Assembly (NCBI GenBank): GCA_038212305.1
Contig: JBBQUP010000009.1
Coordinates: forward strand, 1 to 54,288
Source: JBBQUP01 sp038212305
Lineage (GTDB): Bacteria; Bacteroidota; Bacteroidia; Bacteroidales; Marinilabiliaceae
Length of the DNA: 54,288 bases
Direction of reading: 5' to 3'
Part shown: one piece after another, positions 1-7,753 of the stretch
Layout: every line of letters starts with the position of its first letter
Position numbering within the stretch: position 1 is the stretch's first letter
Made by a program: the position numbers and the translations under genes
Notes under the pieces: model-generated
Databases searched by the model: none
Seen by the model: the letters and a program-made list of their open reading frames with translations, nothing else
What the model was told of the DNA's origin: nothing

Positions 1-221
1 ACGTTGTGCTGCAACAGTATGAGCATAATGGTCGATAACGTCACCATCCATAAAAGTGCGTAGCCATAATCGGCTCCAGCTGCTAGGTTCGAAGCCCAAT
101 TACCCGGATCGATAAATCCCACGGTGACTAAAAGGCCAGGCCCTATGTATTTAAATATATCTAATCCGCCATAAACGGGACGGTAGTTTTTTTTGTCGAT
201 GTTTTTAAAAATCTTGAACAT
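1..221 (-). CDS. Nramp-family divalent metal transporter (N-terminal part, cut by window edge)
   Basis: I translated this stretch directly from the minus strand. It opens with ATG at 221-219 and stays open to the window edge, giving 73 residues. After a short basic N-terminus comes a first membrane helix holding the motif GFIDPGNW (about residues 39-46). The DPGN segment is the metal-binding signature of Nramp (MntH) proton-coupled Mn/Fe importers of the inner membrane. A second hydrophobic stretch follows at about residues 57-70. Roughly 340 or more residues should lie beyond the edge. The family is clear; the metal carried (Mn or Fe) cannot be told from this part. Confidence 0.88.
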   Translation of the reverse strand, partial: MFKIFKNIDKKNYRPVYGGLDIFKYIGPGLLVTVGFIDPGNWASNLAAGADYGYALLWMVTLSTIMLILLQHN

Positions 222-328
222 TTTTTCTGGCTATAGTGATGAATTGTTTGATGATCGGTATAACCGCCAAACAACTAAAAAGGTTTTACGATGATGCAAA
301 ATCCATCTGTTTTAATAAGTGAATGAAT

Positions 329-589
329 TTAGATTGATGGTTTATCGGGAACATGCGAGTATTTCCACAGCAACATGGCGTGTGCATGTGCGCGCAGTTC
401 AATGGCCATATCCAACAAGGCTTGGTTGTTGGTGGCTTTGCCCTCCACTTCTAAAAAGTCGCAGTATTTCTTAAGGGTTACGCTCGAGAATTTGTCTTGT
501 GCACGAAGCAAAAATACGGGTTCATTATCGGGTATCTTTCCATCTAAATCAACTATTCGTCGGTTGTAATCGTCGCGGGTGAATTTCAT
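329..589 (-). CDS. Small conserved-looking protein of unknown function
   Basis: An 86-residue frame that I do not recognise. It is soluble, with no signal peptide, no membrane segment and no cysteines. The N-terminal half is charged (starting MKFTRDDYNRR) and the C-terminal half looks helical. It lies between the ABC exporter gene upstream and the Nramp gene downstream, all on the minus strand, with gaps of 41 and 107 bases, so it may be co-transcribed with them. No competing frame looks better. Codon use resembles its neighbours, so I treat it as a real gene. Confidence 0.6.
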   Translation of the reverse strand: MKFTRDDYNRRIVDLDGKIPDNEPVFLLRAQDKFSSVTLKKYCDFLEVEGKATNNQALLDMAIELRAHAHAMLLWKYSHVPDKPSI

Positions 590-630
590 GACTTTAGGTT
601 TTTTGGGTGTTCAAAAATAGTTAAAAGTGG

Positions 631-2418
631 TTATTCTGCAAAAATCCCTTGTAGTTGACTCAGGTTTCGATAGATCCCATTTTCTTTCTCTATCAATGCC
701 TTGTGCGTTCCGGTTTCAACCAATACGCCTTTGTCGATCACCATAATTAAATCGGCGTGTCTGATGGTCGATAAACGATGGGCAATAACCAGTGTGGTGC
801 GTCCTTTCATAAGTTTGGTGAGTGCTTCTTGTACCAGCTTTTCCGATGTTGAATCGAGTGCCGATGTAGCTTCATCGAGTATTAAAATACGAGGGTTTTT
901 AAGCAAGGCGCGCGCTATGGCGATACGCTGGCGTTGTCCTCCCGATAGTTGTGTGCCGCGTTCACCAACTAAAGTGTTTAATCCATCGGGTAAATGCTCA
1001 ATAAATTCCCATGCGTTAGCATGTTTGGCCGTTTCAATTATCTCGTCGTCAGTTGCACCAGGTTTGCCATAGGCAATATTTTCTTTAATAGTGCCTCCAA
1101 ACAAGTAACACTCCTGAGGTACAATACCAATTTGACTGCGCAGATGGGTGAGCGATATGTTGTTGATTTCAATATCATCAATTAAAATCGATCCTGTATC
1201 AGTTGGGTAGAGTTGAAGTAGAAGTGCGGTAATGGTCGATTTGCCAGCACCGCTCGAACCAACTAAAGCCACTTGTTGATTGGGCGCGATGGTGAAGTTG
1301 ATGTTTTTTAATACGGCCGAATCGGGTCGCGATGGATAGGCAAAGTTTAAATTATTAAAGGTAATCCCTCCTTTAAATGGAGGGTAGCTGGTTTGTGAAT
1401 CATCAATAACAATAAGTTCTTCTTTTTGATGAAACAAAGCAAATAAATCTTCGGTCGCGCCCAAAAAACGCTGCATTTGTGCAAATATAGAGGCCATCCC
1501 GCCAATAGTCCCTCCTATAAATCCCGAGTAAAGCACAAATGAAAAGAGATCGCCCGAATTCATTTCGCCGGCGGCCAATAGCAGCGAGCCTTTCCAAATA
1601 ACGGCAACTAGCGATCCAAATAGCCCAAAAATAAGGAACGATGCAAAAGCACCTCGATACTTTCCTCCCTTAATACCTATTTGAGCAATCGAAAGCGATT
1701 TTTCTTTATAGCGGGTTATCTCAAACAGCTCGTTGGTGAACGATTTTACACTTTGTATGCCTTGTAATGTCTCTTCTACAATTACGTTGGAATTGGCTAT
1801 TTCGGTTTGTGCTTTTTTTGAGTAACCACGTATAAATCGACCAAAAAACACAGCAGCTAAAACCACGGCAGGCAATATGGCGAGCATAAAAATGGTGAGT
1901 TCTATCGACGTGTAAGCTAATAATGCAATACCGCCAATAATGATGATGATTTGTCGGATAAACTCTGCCAAGGTCGAGGTTAACGTTTCTTGAAGCAACG
2001 ATATATCGGATGATAAACGGCTGTTGAGCTCACCAACCCTATGTTGCTCGAAAAAGGTGATGGGCAGTTTTATTAAGTGATTGTAGGTTTCTTGTCGAAT
2101 GTCGGCCAATGTTTTTTCGGTAACATTAACAAATAGCACGGTTCTAAAGTATGAGAATACCGATTGAATAATGAGCAATCCAGCTAGAATTAAGGCAACT
2201 TTATTAATGTGAATAGCCGATGGATTACCAGCTCCGGCATTAACTAATTCGCCCAATAGCTTCGGAAACGCCAAATTAGCCAAGCTGCTTCCCAATAAAA
2301 AAAATATCCCGATAAGATATTCGGTTCGATAGGGTCGCATATATTTATATAACTGCCAAGCTTCTTTTAATCCGCCAAGCGTGATGGGTTTTTTGTGTGT
2401 ATCGTTTAGTTGCTTCAT
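631..2418 (-). CDS. ABC exporter, fused permease and ATPase (MsbA/multidrug type)
   Basis: A 595-residue half-transporter in the usual exporter order. The membrane domain spans about residues 30-330 with around six hydrophobic helices. The ATPase domain spans about 350-590: Walker A GSSGAGKS at 387-394, Q-loop Gln at about 435, signature LSGGQ at 491-495, Walker B ILILD at 511-515 followed by the catalytic Glu 516, and an H-loop in VIAHRLST. It should work as an inner-membrane homodimer exporting a lipid or hydrophobic compound. Lipid A-core flipping (MsbA) is possible, but the substrate cannot be read from sequence. The gene is transcribed away from the DUF134 cluster. Confidence 0.93.
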   Translation of the reverse strand: MKQLNDTHKKPITLGGLKEAWQLYKYMRPYRTEYLIGIFFLLGSSLANLAFPKLLGELVNAGAGNPSAIHINKVALILAGLLIIQSVFSYFRTVLFVNVTEKTLADIRQETYNHLIKLPITFFEQHRVGELNSRLSSDISLLQETLTSTLAEFIRQIIIIIGGIALLAYTSIELTIFMLAILPAVVLAAVFFGRFIRGYSKKAQTEIANSNVIVEETLQGIQSVKSFTNELFEITRYKEKSLSIAQIGIKGGKYRGAFASFLIFGLFGSLVAVIWKGSLLLAAGEMNSGDLFSFVLYSGFIGGTIGGMASIFAQMQRFLGATEDLFALFHQKEELIVIDDSQTSYPPFKGGITFNNLNFAYPSRPDSAVLKNINFTIAPNQQVALVGSSGAGKSTITALLLQLYPTDTGSILIDDIEINNISLTHLRSQIGIVPQECYLFGGTIKENIAYGKPGATDDEIIETAKHANAWEFIEHLPDGLNTLVGERGTQLSGGQRQRIAIARALLKNPRILILDEATSALDSTSEKLVQEALTKLMKGRTTLVIAHRLSTIRHADLIMVIDKGVLVETGTHKALIEKENGIYRNLSQLQGIFAE

Positions 2419-2663
2419 TGTATTTTACTTAAGTTCGGCTATGGACTGTGCCTGAGTCGAATTTATCAAATTAGGCTATGCCTCAATACGTTTTTCGCAT
2501 AACCGCACCATTGCAATTGTGCGACTACTTTATTTTACACAAACATACCATTGCTTTTATAAATTGTTTTCGAAATGGTGGTTTTCTTTATTTTTTCATC
2601 GACAAAGATAATTTTCTCACGTTGGTTTTGTGATGAGTTTGGATAAAATATTAGATGCGCTTG

Positions 2664-2695
2664 TTTGCGTATCGAACAAATGTTCAATATATTTG
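2664..2695 (+). promoter_or_regulatory. Bacteroidota-type promoter of the DUF134 cluster, with an internal palindrome
   Basis: A TTTG box at 2664-2667 is followed, after exactly 20 bases, by TATATTTG at 2688-2695. This fits the -33 TTTG / -7 TAnnTTTG promoter of this phylum. Transcription would start near 2700, giving a leader of about a dozen bases before the ATG at 2714. The spacer holds the palindrome GAACA-AA-TGTTC at 2674-2685, placed where a repressor would block polymerase. The promoter match is direct; the operator role is inference. Confidence 0.65.
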
Positions 2696-2713
2696 TGTCG
2701 AAATAAATTTGAT

Positions 2714-3124
2714 ATGCCTCGTCCACGTTTAGCTACAGTTGTTCAAAAACCACCGCGAATTAAGGGTTTTACACCCGTTGGATTTTATGGCGATGCGACT
2801 AAATCCATTGTTATGAACATCGAAGAGTACGAGGCAATCCGTTTGCTCGATTACGAACATCTCTCACAACTAAAGGCTGCCGAGTGCATGAATGTGTCTC
2901 GACCCACATTAACACGAATTTATGAGCGCGCTCGCCTAAAAATAGCAACCGCACTAACCGAAGTTTTACCAGTGATTATCGAAGGCGGTACTGCCTTGTT
3001 TAGCGAGCAGTGGATTACTTGTTTAAAATGCGAAGGCGTGTTTAATAATCCAACTAAAGCTGAAATCAATGGATGTGTTATTTGTGGACACTCAGATCTT
3101 ACAACAATGGGAGGAGAGCAATGA
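2714..3124 (+). CDS. DUF134-family putative transcriptional regulator
   Basis: A 136-residue protein starting MPRPR, the usual DUF134 N-terminus. A longer in-frame start at 2630 exists, but it lies upstream of the promoter boxes at 2664-2695, so I reject it. A sigma-region-4-like helix-turn-helix lies at about residues 45-82, and two CxxC pairs (C103/C106 and C121/C124) could bind zinc or an Fe-S cluster. DUF134 genes commonly sit beside NifX/NifB-like cofactor genes, as here, where the next gene overlaps by four bases (ATGA). A local metal- or redox-responsive regulator is a reasonable inference. Confidence 0.88.
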   Translation: MPRPRLATVVQKPPRIKGFTPVGFYGDATKSIVMNIEEYEAIRLLDYEHLSQLKAAECMNVSRPTLTRIYERARLKIATALTEVLPVIIEGGTALFSEQWITCLKCEGVFNNPTKAEINGCVICGHSDLTTMGGEQ

Positions 3125-3459
3125 TAGCAGCAATTCCCGTTGAGTCAGCATCTGAAAACGCTGCGATTTCCATGCGTTTTGCTCGTAGCGGGTTTTTCTG
3201 CATCTTAAATAGGGCAACTGGCGATATGCAATTTGTTGAAAACGAGTTCGCCTCCTCTAAACAAGGCGCTGGTAAAGGGGTTTTTAATTGGTTGACTGGT
3301 GAGCTGGGCGTTACGCAATTTATGGGACACGAATTAGGCATGAAATTACAACACTTGGCAACCGAAAAAAAAGTGCAGCTAATTATTTTGCCAACAAATC
3401 TTACAGCCCTTTCTGGGTTGTTTGGGTTGATGAAACTACAACGAATATCCTATCTATGA
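3121..3459 (+). CDS. NifX/NifB-like dinitrogenase cofactor-binding domain protein (first copy)
   Basis: A 112-residue protein beginning at the ATGA overlap with the DUF134 stop, so it is translationally coupled. The beta-alpha-beta pattern and the line MIAAIPVESASENAAIS...RFARSG match the NifX/NifB C-terminal family, which carries Fe-Mo-cofactor precursors or related Fe-S clusters in nitrogenase makers and has unknown clients elsewhere. No nif structural genes are in the window, so a nitrogenase role is not supported. The last 20 or so residues fit the family less well than the rest, so a divergent tail or small frameshift near 3400 is possible. Confidence 0.8.
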   Translation: MIAAIPVESASENAAISMRFARSGFFCILNRATGDMQFVENEFASSKQGAGKGVFNWLTGELGVTQFMGHELGMKLQHLATEKKVQLIILPTNLTALSGLFGLMKLQRISYL

Positions 3460-3504
3460 ATATCATTCTGGTAGATCTTTTTATCTAATTCGATACTAAA
3501 AAAA

Positions 3505-3963
3505 ATGAACAACCTTGATTTGTATTCTGAGCAGGAGCGTAAAATGATGTTGGTGGCCGATAAATCCTATCTTCCGGGTGCTGAGCGAATTGATGAGTTG
3601 GTAACATTTGCCAAACAAATGAATTACTCGAAAATTGGCATTGCCAATTGTGTCCGATTCGAAAAACAAGCTGTGCTGCTTGAATCGATTTTGCAAGAGA
3701 AGGGACTGGAGACGACTCACGTAAACTGCAAAATTGGTAAATGGCAAAAGGAAACGTTGGTTCCTAACGCAAAGGGCATGTTGTGTAATCCTGCTGCTCA
3801 GGCTCAGTTTTTAAGCGACAATCAGTCGCAAATGAATTTGGTGGTGGGGCTGTGCGTGGGACACGACATGGTGTTTGGTCTTCATTCGAAAGTGCCCACA
3901 ACAACCTTGGTGGTGAAGGATCGAAAAGATCAGCACATTCCACCTTCTTTAACAAACGGATAA
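3505..3963 (+). CDS. DUF1847-family protein
   Basis: A 152-residue protein matching DUF1847. The blocks KIGIANCVRFEKQA, a Cys in VNCKIG, MLCNPAAQAQFL and VVGLCVGHDMVFG are the conserved parts as I remember the family. Usual members start with a Cys-rich zinc-binding segment; this one starts MNNLDLYSEQ and lacks it, so only the C-terminal domain is present. It lies 45 bases after the first NifX-like gene and 21 before the metallo-hydrolase gene, in one apparent operon. The biochemical function of the family is not known to me. Confidence 0.78.
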   Translation: MNNLDLYSEQERKMMLVADKSYLPGAERIDELVTFAKQMNYSKIGIANCVRFEKQAVLLESILQEKGLETTHVNCKIGKWQKETLVPNAKGMLCNPAAQAQFLSDNQSQMNLVVGLCVGHDMVFGLHSKVPTTTLVVKDRKDQHIPPSLTNG

Positions 3964-3984
3964 CAAACAAAAAACGCTCGAAAA

Positions 3985-4785
3985 ATGATTATTCGAACCC
4001 TCATCGAAAATATGGTTACTCAGTCCGAGATGGTGGCTGAGCATGGCCTGTCGTTTTTCATTAACGATGGCGCAGTGAATGTTTTGGTTGATACGGGGCA
4101 GTCTTCCCAGTTTGCGCACAATGCGGCTGTTATGGGAATCGACTTAACTACGGTTGATTACGTGGTGATAACTCACGGCCATTACGACCATATTGGAGGA
4201 TTGACTCATTTTCTTGCAATCAACGCTACCGCCAAAATTGTGTTAAAAAAGGATGCCTTAACACCCAAGTTTCATGGCGATAAATACATCGGTATCTCAC
4301 CAAATTTAACAATTCCATCTGATCGAATTATTTGGGTTGATGAGGTGGTTAACCTTTCGGAGCGCATAAAAGTGGTTGGTGCAATTGCTCATACATATCC
4401 GTCAATCAAAGAAAAGCAAGGCTTTTTGCGAATAGATTCGGGCGTAAAAGTGGACGATGATTTTAGCGACGAGTGTTTTGTTTCGCTCTTGAGCAATCAG
4501 TTTCAAACCATTATTAGCAGCTGTAGTCATTCGGGAATTGTCAATATCTGCGACACAGCTCTAAATCGTTTTCAGTTGCCCATTAGTCAGGTTATTGGCG
4601 GTTTTCATACCCATCGATTCACCACCGACGAGCTACTGCCGATCATCAACTATTTTAATCAACATCAAATACAAACCATTGGATTGTGTCATTGCACTGG
4701 CATCGATCATTTTACTCATTTCTCGAATCAATTAACTGGTGCAGTTTTTTATAACCATACCGGAAAACGCATTTTTATTGATTAA
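3985..4785 (+). CDS. Metallo-beta-lactamase-fold hydrolase, COG1237 type
   Basis: A 266-residue protein. Its opening EHGLSFFI, the DTGQS motif at about 36-40 and the metal motif HGHYDH at 64-69 are characteristic of COG1237. That group is often labelled after 7,8-dihydropterin-6-methyl-4-(beta-D-ribofuranosyl)aminobenzene 5'-phosphate synthase of methanopterin biosynthesis. Further likely metal ligands lie in SSCSHSG and GGFHTH. Bacteria outside methylotrophs rarely make methanopterin, so the label should not be read as function. The operon position suggests a link to the NifX/DUF134 genes. It is a cytoplasmic di-metal enzyme with unknown substrate. Confidence 0.87.
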   Translation: MIIRTLIENMVTQSEMVAEHGLSFFINDGAVNVLVDTGQSSQFAHNAAVMGIDLTTVDYVVITHGHYDHIGGLTHFLAINATAKIVLKKDALTPKFHGDKYIGISPNLTIPSDRIIWVDEVVNLSERIKVVGAIAHTYPSIKEKQGFLRIDSGVKVDDDFSDECFVSLLSNQFQTIISSCSHSGIVNICDTALNRFQLPISQVIGGFHTHRFTTDELLPIINYFNQHQIQTIGLCHCTGIDHFTHFSNQLTGAVFYNHTGKRIFID

Positions 4786-4831
4786 AATAGACATAAGATT
4801 GATAGATATAAGACACAAGACTTGAGATGAT

Positions 4832-4895
4832 GTGCTAATGTGCTAATGAGCTAATATGCTAATATGCTAATATGCTAATGTGCTAATGTGCTAAT
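4832..4895 (+). repeat. Tandem repeat, eight units of 8 bp
   Basis: Eight consecutive 8-base units of the form RNGCTAAT (GTGCTAAT, GAGCTAAT or ATGCTAAT) with no length errors. They are flanked by a 10-base direct repeat, GACACAAGAC, at 4812-4821 and 4898-4907. The array lies in the 260-base gap between the metallo-hydrolase gene and the second NifX-like gene. Confidence 0.95.
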
Positions 4896-4918
4896 GAGAC
4901 ACAAGACGCCAGCTTGAA

Positions 4919-4990
4919 TACTAAACCCTAAACTTTAAACGCCAAACTTTAAACTCCAAACCACCAAACCCCGAAACTCCTAAACTTCTT
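4919..4990 (+). repeat. Strand-asymmetric A/C-rich tract built on AAACTTTAAAC-like words
   Basis: About 70 bases in which the plus strand is nearly free of G. It is made of degenerate words such as CTAAACCC, ACTTTAAAC, CCAAACC and GAAACTCC. It follows the 8-bp array and precedes the second NifX-like gene. I see no coding potential here. Confidence 0.7.
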
Positions 4991-5045
4991 AGTACTCACA
5001 TCTTGATACTTCATATTAATAATCTCAATAATAAATAAAAATAAA

Positions 5046-5429
5046 ATGAAAAAAATTGCTGTTCCAACACGCGGAAACCAAGTCGATAGCCACTTTGGCC
5101 ATTGCGAATCGTACTCAATATTTACCATTGGTGCCGATAATTCAATCGAAAAAGTTGAGCCGTTGGCATCACCACAAGGATGCGGTTGTAAGTCAGATAT
5201 TGCATTAACACTGGCCGAGATGGGTGTAAGCACCATGTTGGCCGGAAACATTGGGCAAGGTGCTATCAATAAAATCCAAGCTTCAGGAATTGCTGTGGTT
5301 CGCGGTTGCGAAGGTGATGTGAAGCAAGTGGTAGAGGCTTTTTTGAACAATAAAATTACCGATTCGGGCTTAACCTGCTCGCATCACGAGGGTCACGATC
5401 ACGGCGATGGGCATGTTTGTCAACACTAA
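5046..5429 (+). CDS. NifX/NifB-like dinitrogenase cofactor-binding domain protein (second copy, His-rich tail)
   Basis: A 127-residue protein that fits the family better than the first copy. It opens MKKIAVPTRGNQVDSHFGHCESY, with the DSHFGHC segment typical of these proteins, and has a CGC motif at about residues 42-44. The body ends with the usual VEAFLNNKI stretch at about 100-108. The C-terminal tail (about 112-127) is rich in His and Cys and probably binds metal. It is about 260 bases downstream of the metallo-hydrolase gene across a repeat array, so it may be transcribed separately. The client cofactor is unknown. Confidence 0.9.
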   Translation: MKKIAVPTRGNQVDSHFGHCESYSIFTIGADNSIEKVEPLASPQGCGCKSDIALTLAEMGVSTMLAGNIGQGAINKIQASGIAVVRGCEGDVKQVVEAFLNNKITDSGLTCSHHEGHDHGDGHVCQH

Positions 5430-5512
5430 ATCAATTTTCGCATGGTGGTTCGACTGTTATTGTTTAATTTTTATCTTGCAGACTTTTAATACCATCAACA
5501 AAACTGTAAATA

Positions 5513-6979
5513 ATGAATAAGCAACCGCATCGAACCACATTGCAAACAATTGCTCGACGTGCCATGATAGAGAGAGGGCTGTTGCCCGATTTCCCAGAGA
5601 GTGTTATGTCGGAAGTCAATCGTATTGCATCCCCTGCCAGCTACAATCTTGCTTCAGCAAAGGATTTGCGTCATTTATTATGGTGTTCGGTCGATAATGC
5701 CGAATCGCGCGATCTCGATCAACTGTCGTATGCCGAAAAGCTGGCCGATGGAGCCGTGCGCTTAATGGTGGCCATTGCCGATGTGGACGAGCTGGTTCAT
5801 CAACAAACCATGACCGATCAACATGCACAGCAAAATGCAGCTTCTATTTATACCGTTGCTCAAATTTTCCCCATGCTTCCCGAAAGGCTTTCAACCGATC
5901 TCACTTCGCTTAGACTCGATGCCGATCGCTGTGCTGTGGTGGTCGAAATGGTTGTTGAAGCGAAAGGAAGTGTTAAAAGCTCCGATATTTATTGCGCCAT
6001 GGTGCGAAATTGTGCAAAACTCGATTACGATTCGTTGGCTGTTTGGCTTGCTGGCGATGCTCCAACTCCTTCGGCCGTGCTACAAATTGAAGGTTTGGCC
6101 GATAATATTAAGCTGCAAGATCATGTTGCACAGCAAATGAAATCGTTGCGATTCGAAAATGGTGCATTGAATTTCGAAACCATCGAGTCTCGACCTGTCT
6201 TCGACGGTAATCATCTGCGCGAAATACAAGCCGAGCGCAACAATCGAGCAAAAAGCTTAATCGAAAACCTCATGATTGCTACCAATGTGGCCACGTCTCA
6301 GTTTTTAAACCAAAAGCAGTTCCCAGCAATCAGGCGTGTTGTAAAAACGCCAAAACGGTGGGAGCGAATTGTTGAACTGGCAACCGAAGATGGGTTTGAG
6401 TTGAGTCTCGTTGCCAATCCCAAAGCACTGTCGAACTATTTAAAGCATGTGAAAGACACCATGCCCGATCAGTATGTCGATAAGTCGTTGAGCGTTTTAA
6501 AGCTTTTAGGTGCCGGCGAATATGTGGTTGAATATCCAAACTCAGAGCCTTTGGGTCATTTTGGATTGGGGGTTAAGAGCTACTCACATTCAACCGCGCC
6601 TAACAGACGTTACCCCGATTTAATAACGCATCGTTTGCTAAAATCGGCAATGGTCAATCAGGCCAATCCCTATTCCGAAGATCAGTTGGTGGCCATCGCG
6701 CGCCATTGTACGCGAAAGGAGGATGATGCTAAAAAAGTGGAACGGATGGTCGAAAAAGCTGCTAATGCCATTTTGCTAAGCTCACGAATTGGCGAGGTGT
6801 TTGACGCTATTGTTAGTGGAGCAGCCTCAAAAGGTACTTGGGTTCGACTTTTCCATCCGCATGTAGAGGGAAAACTGGTGAAAGGATTTGCCGGTTTGGA
6901 GGTAGGGCACAAGCTTAAAGTGCGATTAATTCATGTGGATGTTGAGGCCGGATTTATCGATTTCGAAAAGGTTAATTAG
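5513..6979 (+). CDS. RNB-domain 3'-5' exoribonuclease (RNase II/R superfamily, short form)
   Basis: A 488-residue protein dominated by an RNB catalytic domain. The metal-binding cluster reads SVDNAESRDLDQL, giving Asp 61, Asp 67 and Asp 69, with Gln 70 where E. coli RNase II has its fourth Asp. Downstream, STAPNRRYPDLITHRLL matches the conserved Arg block of RNase II. There are no obvious N-terminal cold-shock domains and only a short C-terminal S1-like segment, so it is much smaller than RNase R. The RDLDQ variant is, to my knowledge, shared by a subgroup of bacterial RNB proteins and is probably active. Its RNA substrate is unknown. Confidence 0.88.
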   Translation: MNKQPHRTTLQTIARRAMIERGLLPDFPESVMSEVNRIASPASYNLASAKDLRHLLWCSVDNAESRDLDQLSYAEKLADGAVRLMVAIADVDELVHQQTMTDQHAQQNAASIYTVAQIFPMLPERLSTDLTSLRLDADRCAVVVEMVVEAKGSVKSSDIYCAMVRNCAKLDYDSLAVWLAGDAPTPSAVLQIEGLADNIKLQDHVAQQMKSLRFENGALNFETIESRPVFDGNHLREIQAERNNRAKSLIENLMIATNVATSQFLNQKQFPAIRRVVKTPKRWERIVELATEDGFELSLVANPKALSNYLKHVKDTMPDQYVDKSLSVLKLLGAGEYVVEYPNSEPLGHFGLGVKSYSHSTAPNRRYPDLITHRLLKSAMVNQANPYSEDQLVAIARHCTRKEDDAKKVERMVEKAANAILLSSRIGEVFDAIVSGAASKGTWVRLFHPHVEGKLVKGFAGLEVGHKLKVRLIHVDVEAGFIDFEKVN

Positions 6980-7000
6980 TCGTGGTATAAAAGTTAGTTG

Positions 7001-7750
7001 CTATTTAATTTCTATCACTTTTCCATAATTAACTTTCCACCCTGGAGAAATTGTTTGCGTTGTAACTTCGGGATGTTGGTAATAATATACATTTCCCGAC
7101 GAGTACATATTTACATTTAAGGATTCGTTGGTGTTGACAGTACTATTTTTCCCGCTTTTTTGATTCATTGTTACATGATGAGTTATTAAATTTGAAGCAT
7201 CCACACTTGAAATTCCTTCGAGTGTTAAGTTTAGTGTCTCAATAAGACCGCTTAATTTGTGATTACCAACGTTTGTTCCATATGCCGAAAGCGTAAGGTT
7301 ATTCCCTTTCAATATTAGGTTTGAATTGGTAAATGATCCTCTCGAATTTATAGTGAAGTTGAAACTGTTAACTCGAATTGTATCCAACGAATATATAATC
7401 GAAGGAACGTTTGTTTTTAGTGAGGTTAAATTATTTATGGGTAGCGTAATAATCAACATTTGATCTTTTTGCTCAATGGCAGATCCTTTTGATTCAATGG
7501 TAAGTAAAGTCCCATCTTGCTTGAATACTAATTTTTCGATCTGCTCTGAGGAACCTTCAAGCATGCAAGTATTTGAGGTCGAAGGCATGAGTCGTAATTC
7601 AGCTGAAACATTTAATTCAATCTCCGAAAATGGACTTATTTCTCTTGTTTGAGTAATTTCCTCTCCTGAACCATTTAAATCGGATAAATAATCGCATCCC
7701 CAAATAGATATAATTAAGAACGATATTGGAATTATTTTGATAAATTTCAT
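7001..7750 (-). CDS. Lipoprotein with DUF2807 (GIN) beta-helix domain
   Basis: A 249-residue protein. A signal peptide with lipobox ending at Cys 19 (SIWGC) predicts a lipid-anchored envelope protein. Residues about 35-235 match the DUF2807 putative adhesin domain, with the characteristic RxISPFSEIELNVSAEL start and repeated strands ending NSRGSFTNSN and YSSGNVYY. It is the last gene of a three-gene operon, starting 3 bases after the preceding stop. It converges on the RNB gene with a 21-base gap. Family members are common in Bacteroidota; an adhesive or structural role is only suggested by fold. Confidence 0.85.
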   Translation of the reverse strand: MKFIKIIPISFLIISIWGCDYLSDLNGSGEEITQTREISPFSEIELNVSAELRLMPSTSNTCMLEGSSEQIEKLVFKQDGTLLTIESKGSAIEQKDQMLIITLPINNLTSLKTNVPSIIYSLDTIRVNSFNFTINSRGSFTNSNLILKGNNLTLSAYGTNVGNHKLSGLIETLNLTLEGISSVDASNLITHHVTMNQKSGKNSTVNTNESLNVNMYSSGNVYYYQHPEVTTQTISPGWKVNYGKVIEIK

Positions 7751-7753
7751 TTG

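Noticed and set aside
2630..2713. Longer N-terminus for the DUF134 protein
   Set aside because: The start at 2630 lies upstream of the promoter boxes at 2664-2695, and the extra residues do not fit the family; MPRPR at 2714 does.
3985..4785. Methanopterin biosynthesis from the usual label of the COG1237 hydrolase
   Set aside because: No other methanopterin genes are present, and the label is carried by many bacteria that do not make the cofactor.
4832..4895. Possible CRISPR-like array
   Set aside because: The units are 8 bp and directly adjacent, with no spacers; it is a simple tandem repeat.
3121..5429. Nitrogen fixation genes
   Set aside because: NifX-like domains occur in many anaerobes that do not fix nitrogen; no nifH, nifD or nifK gene is in the window.
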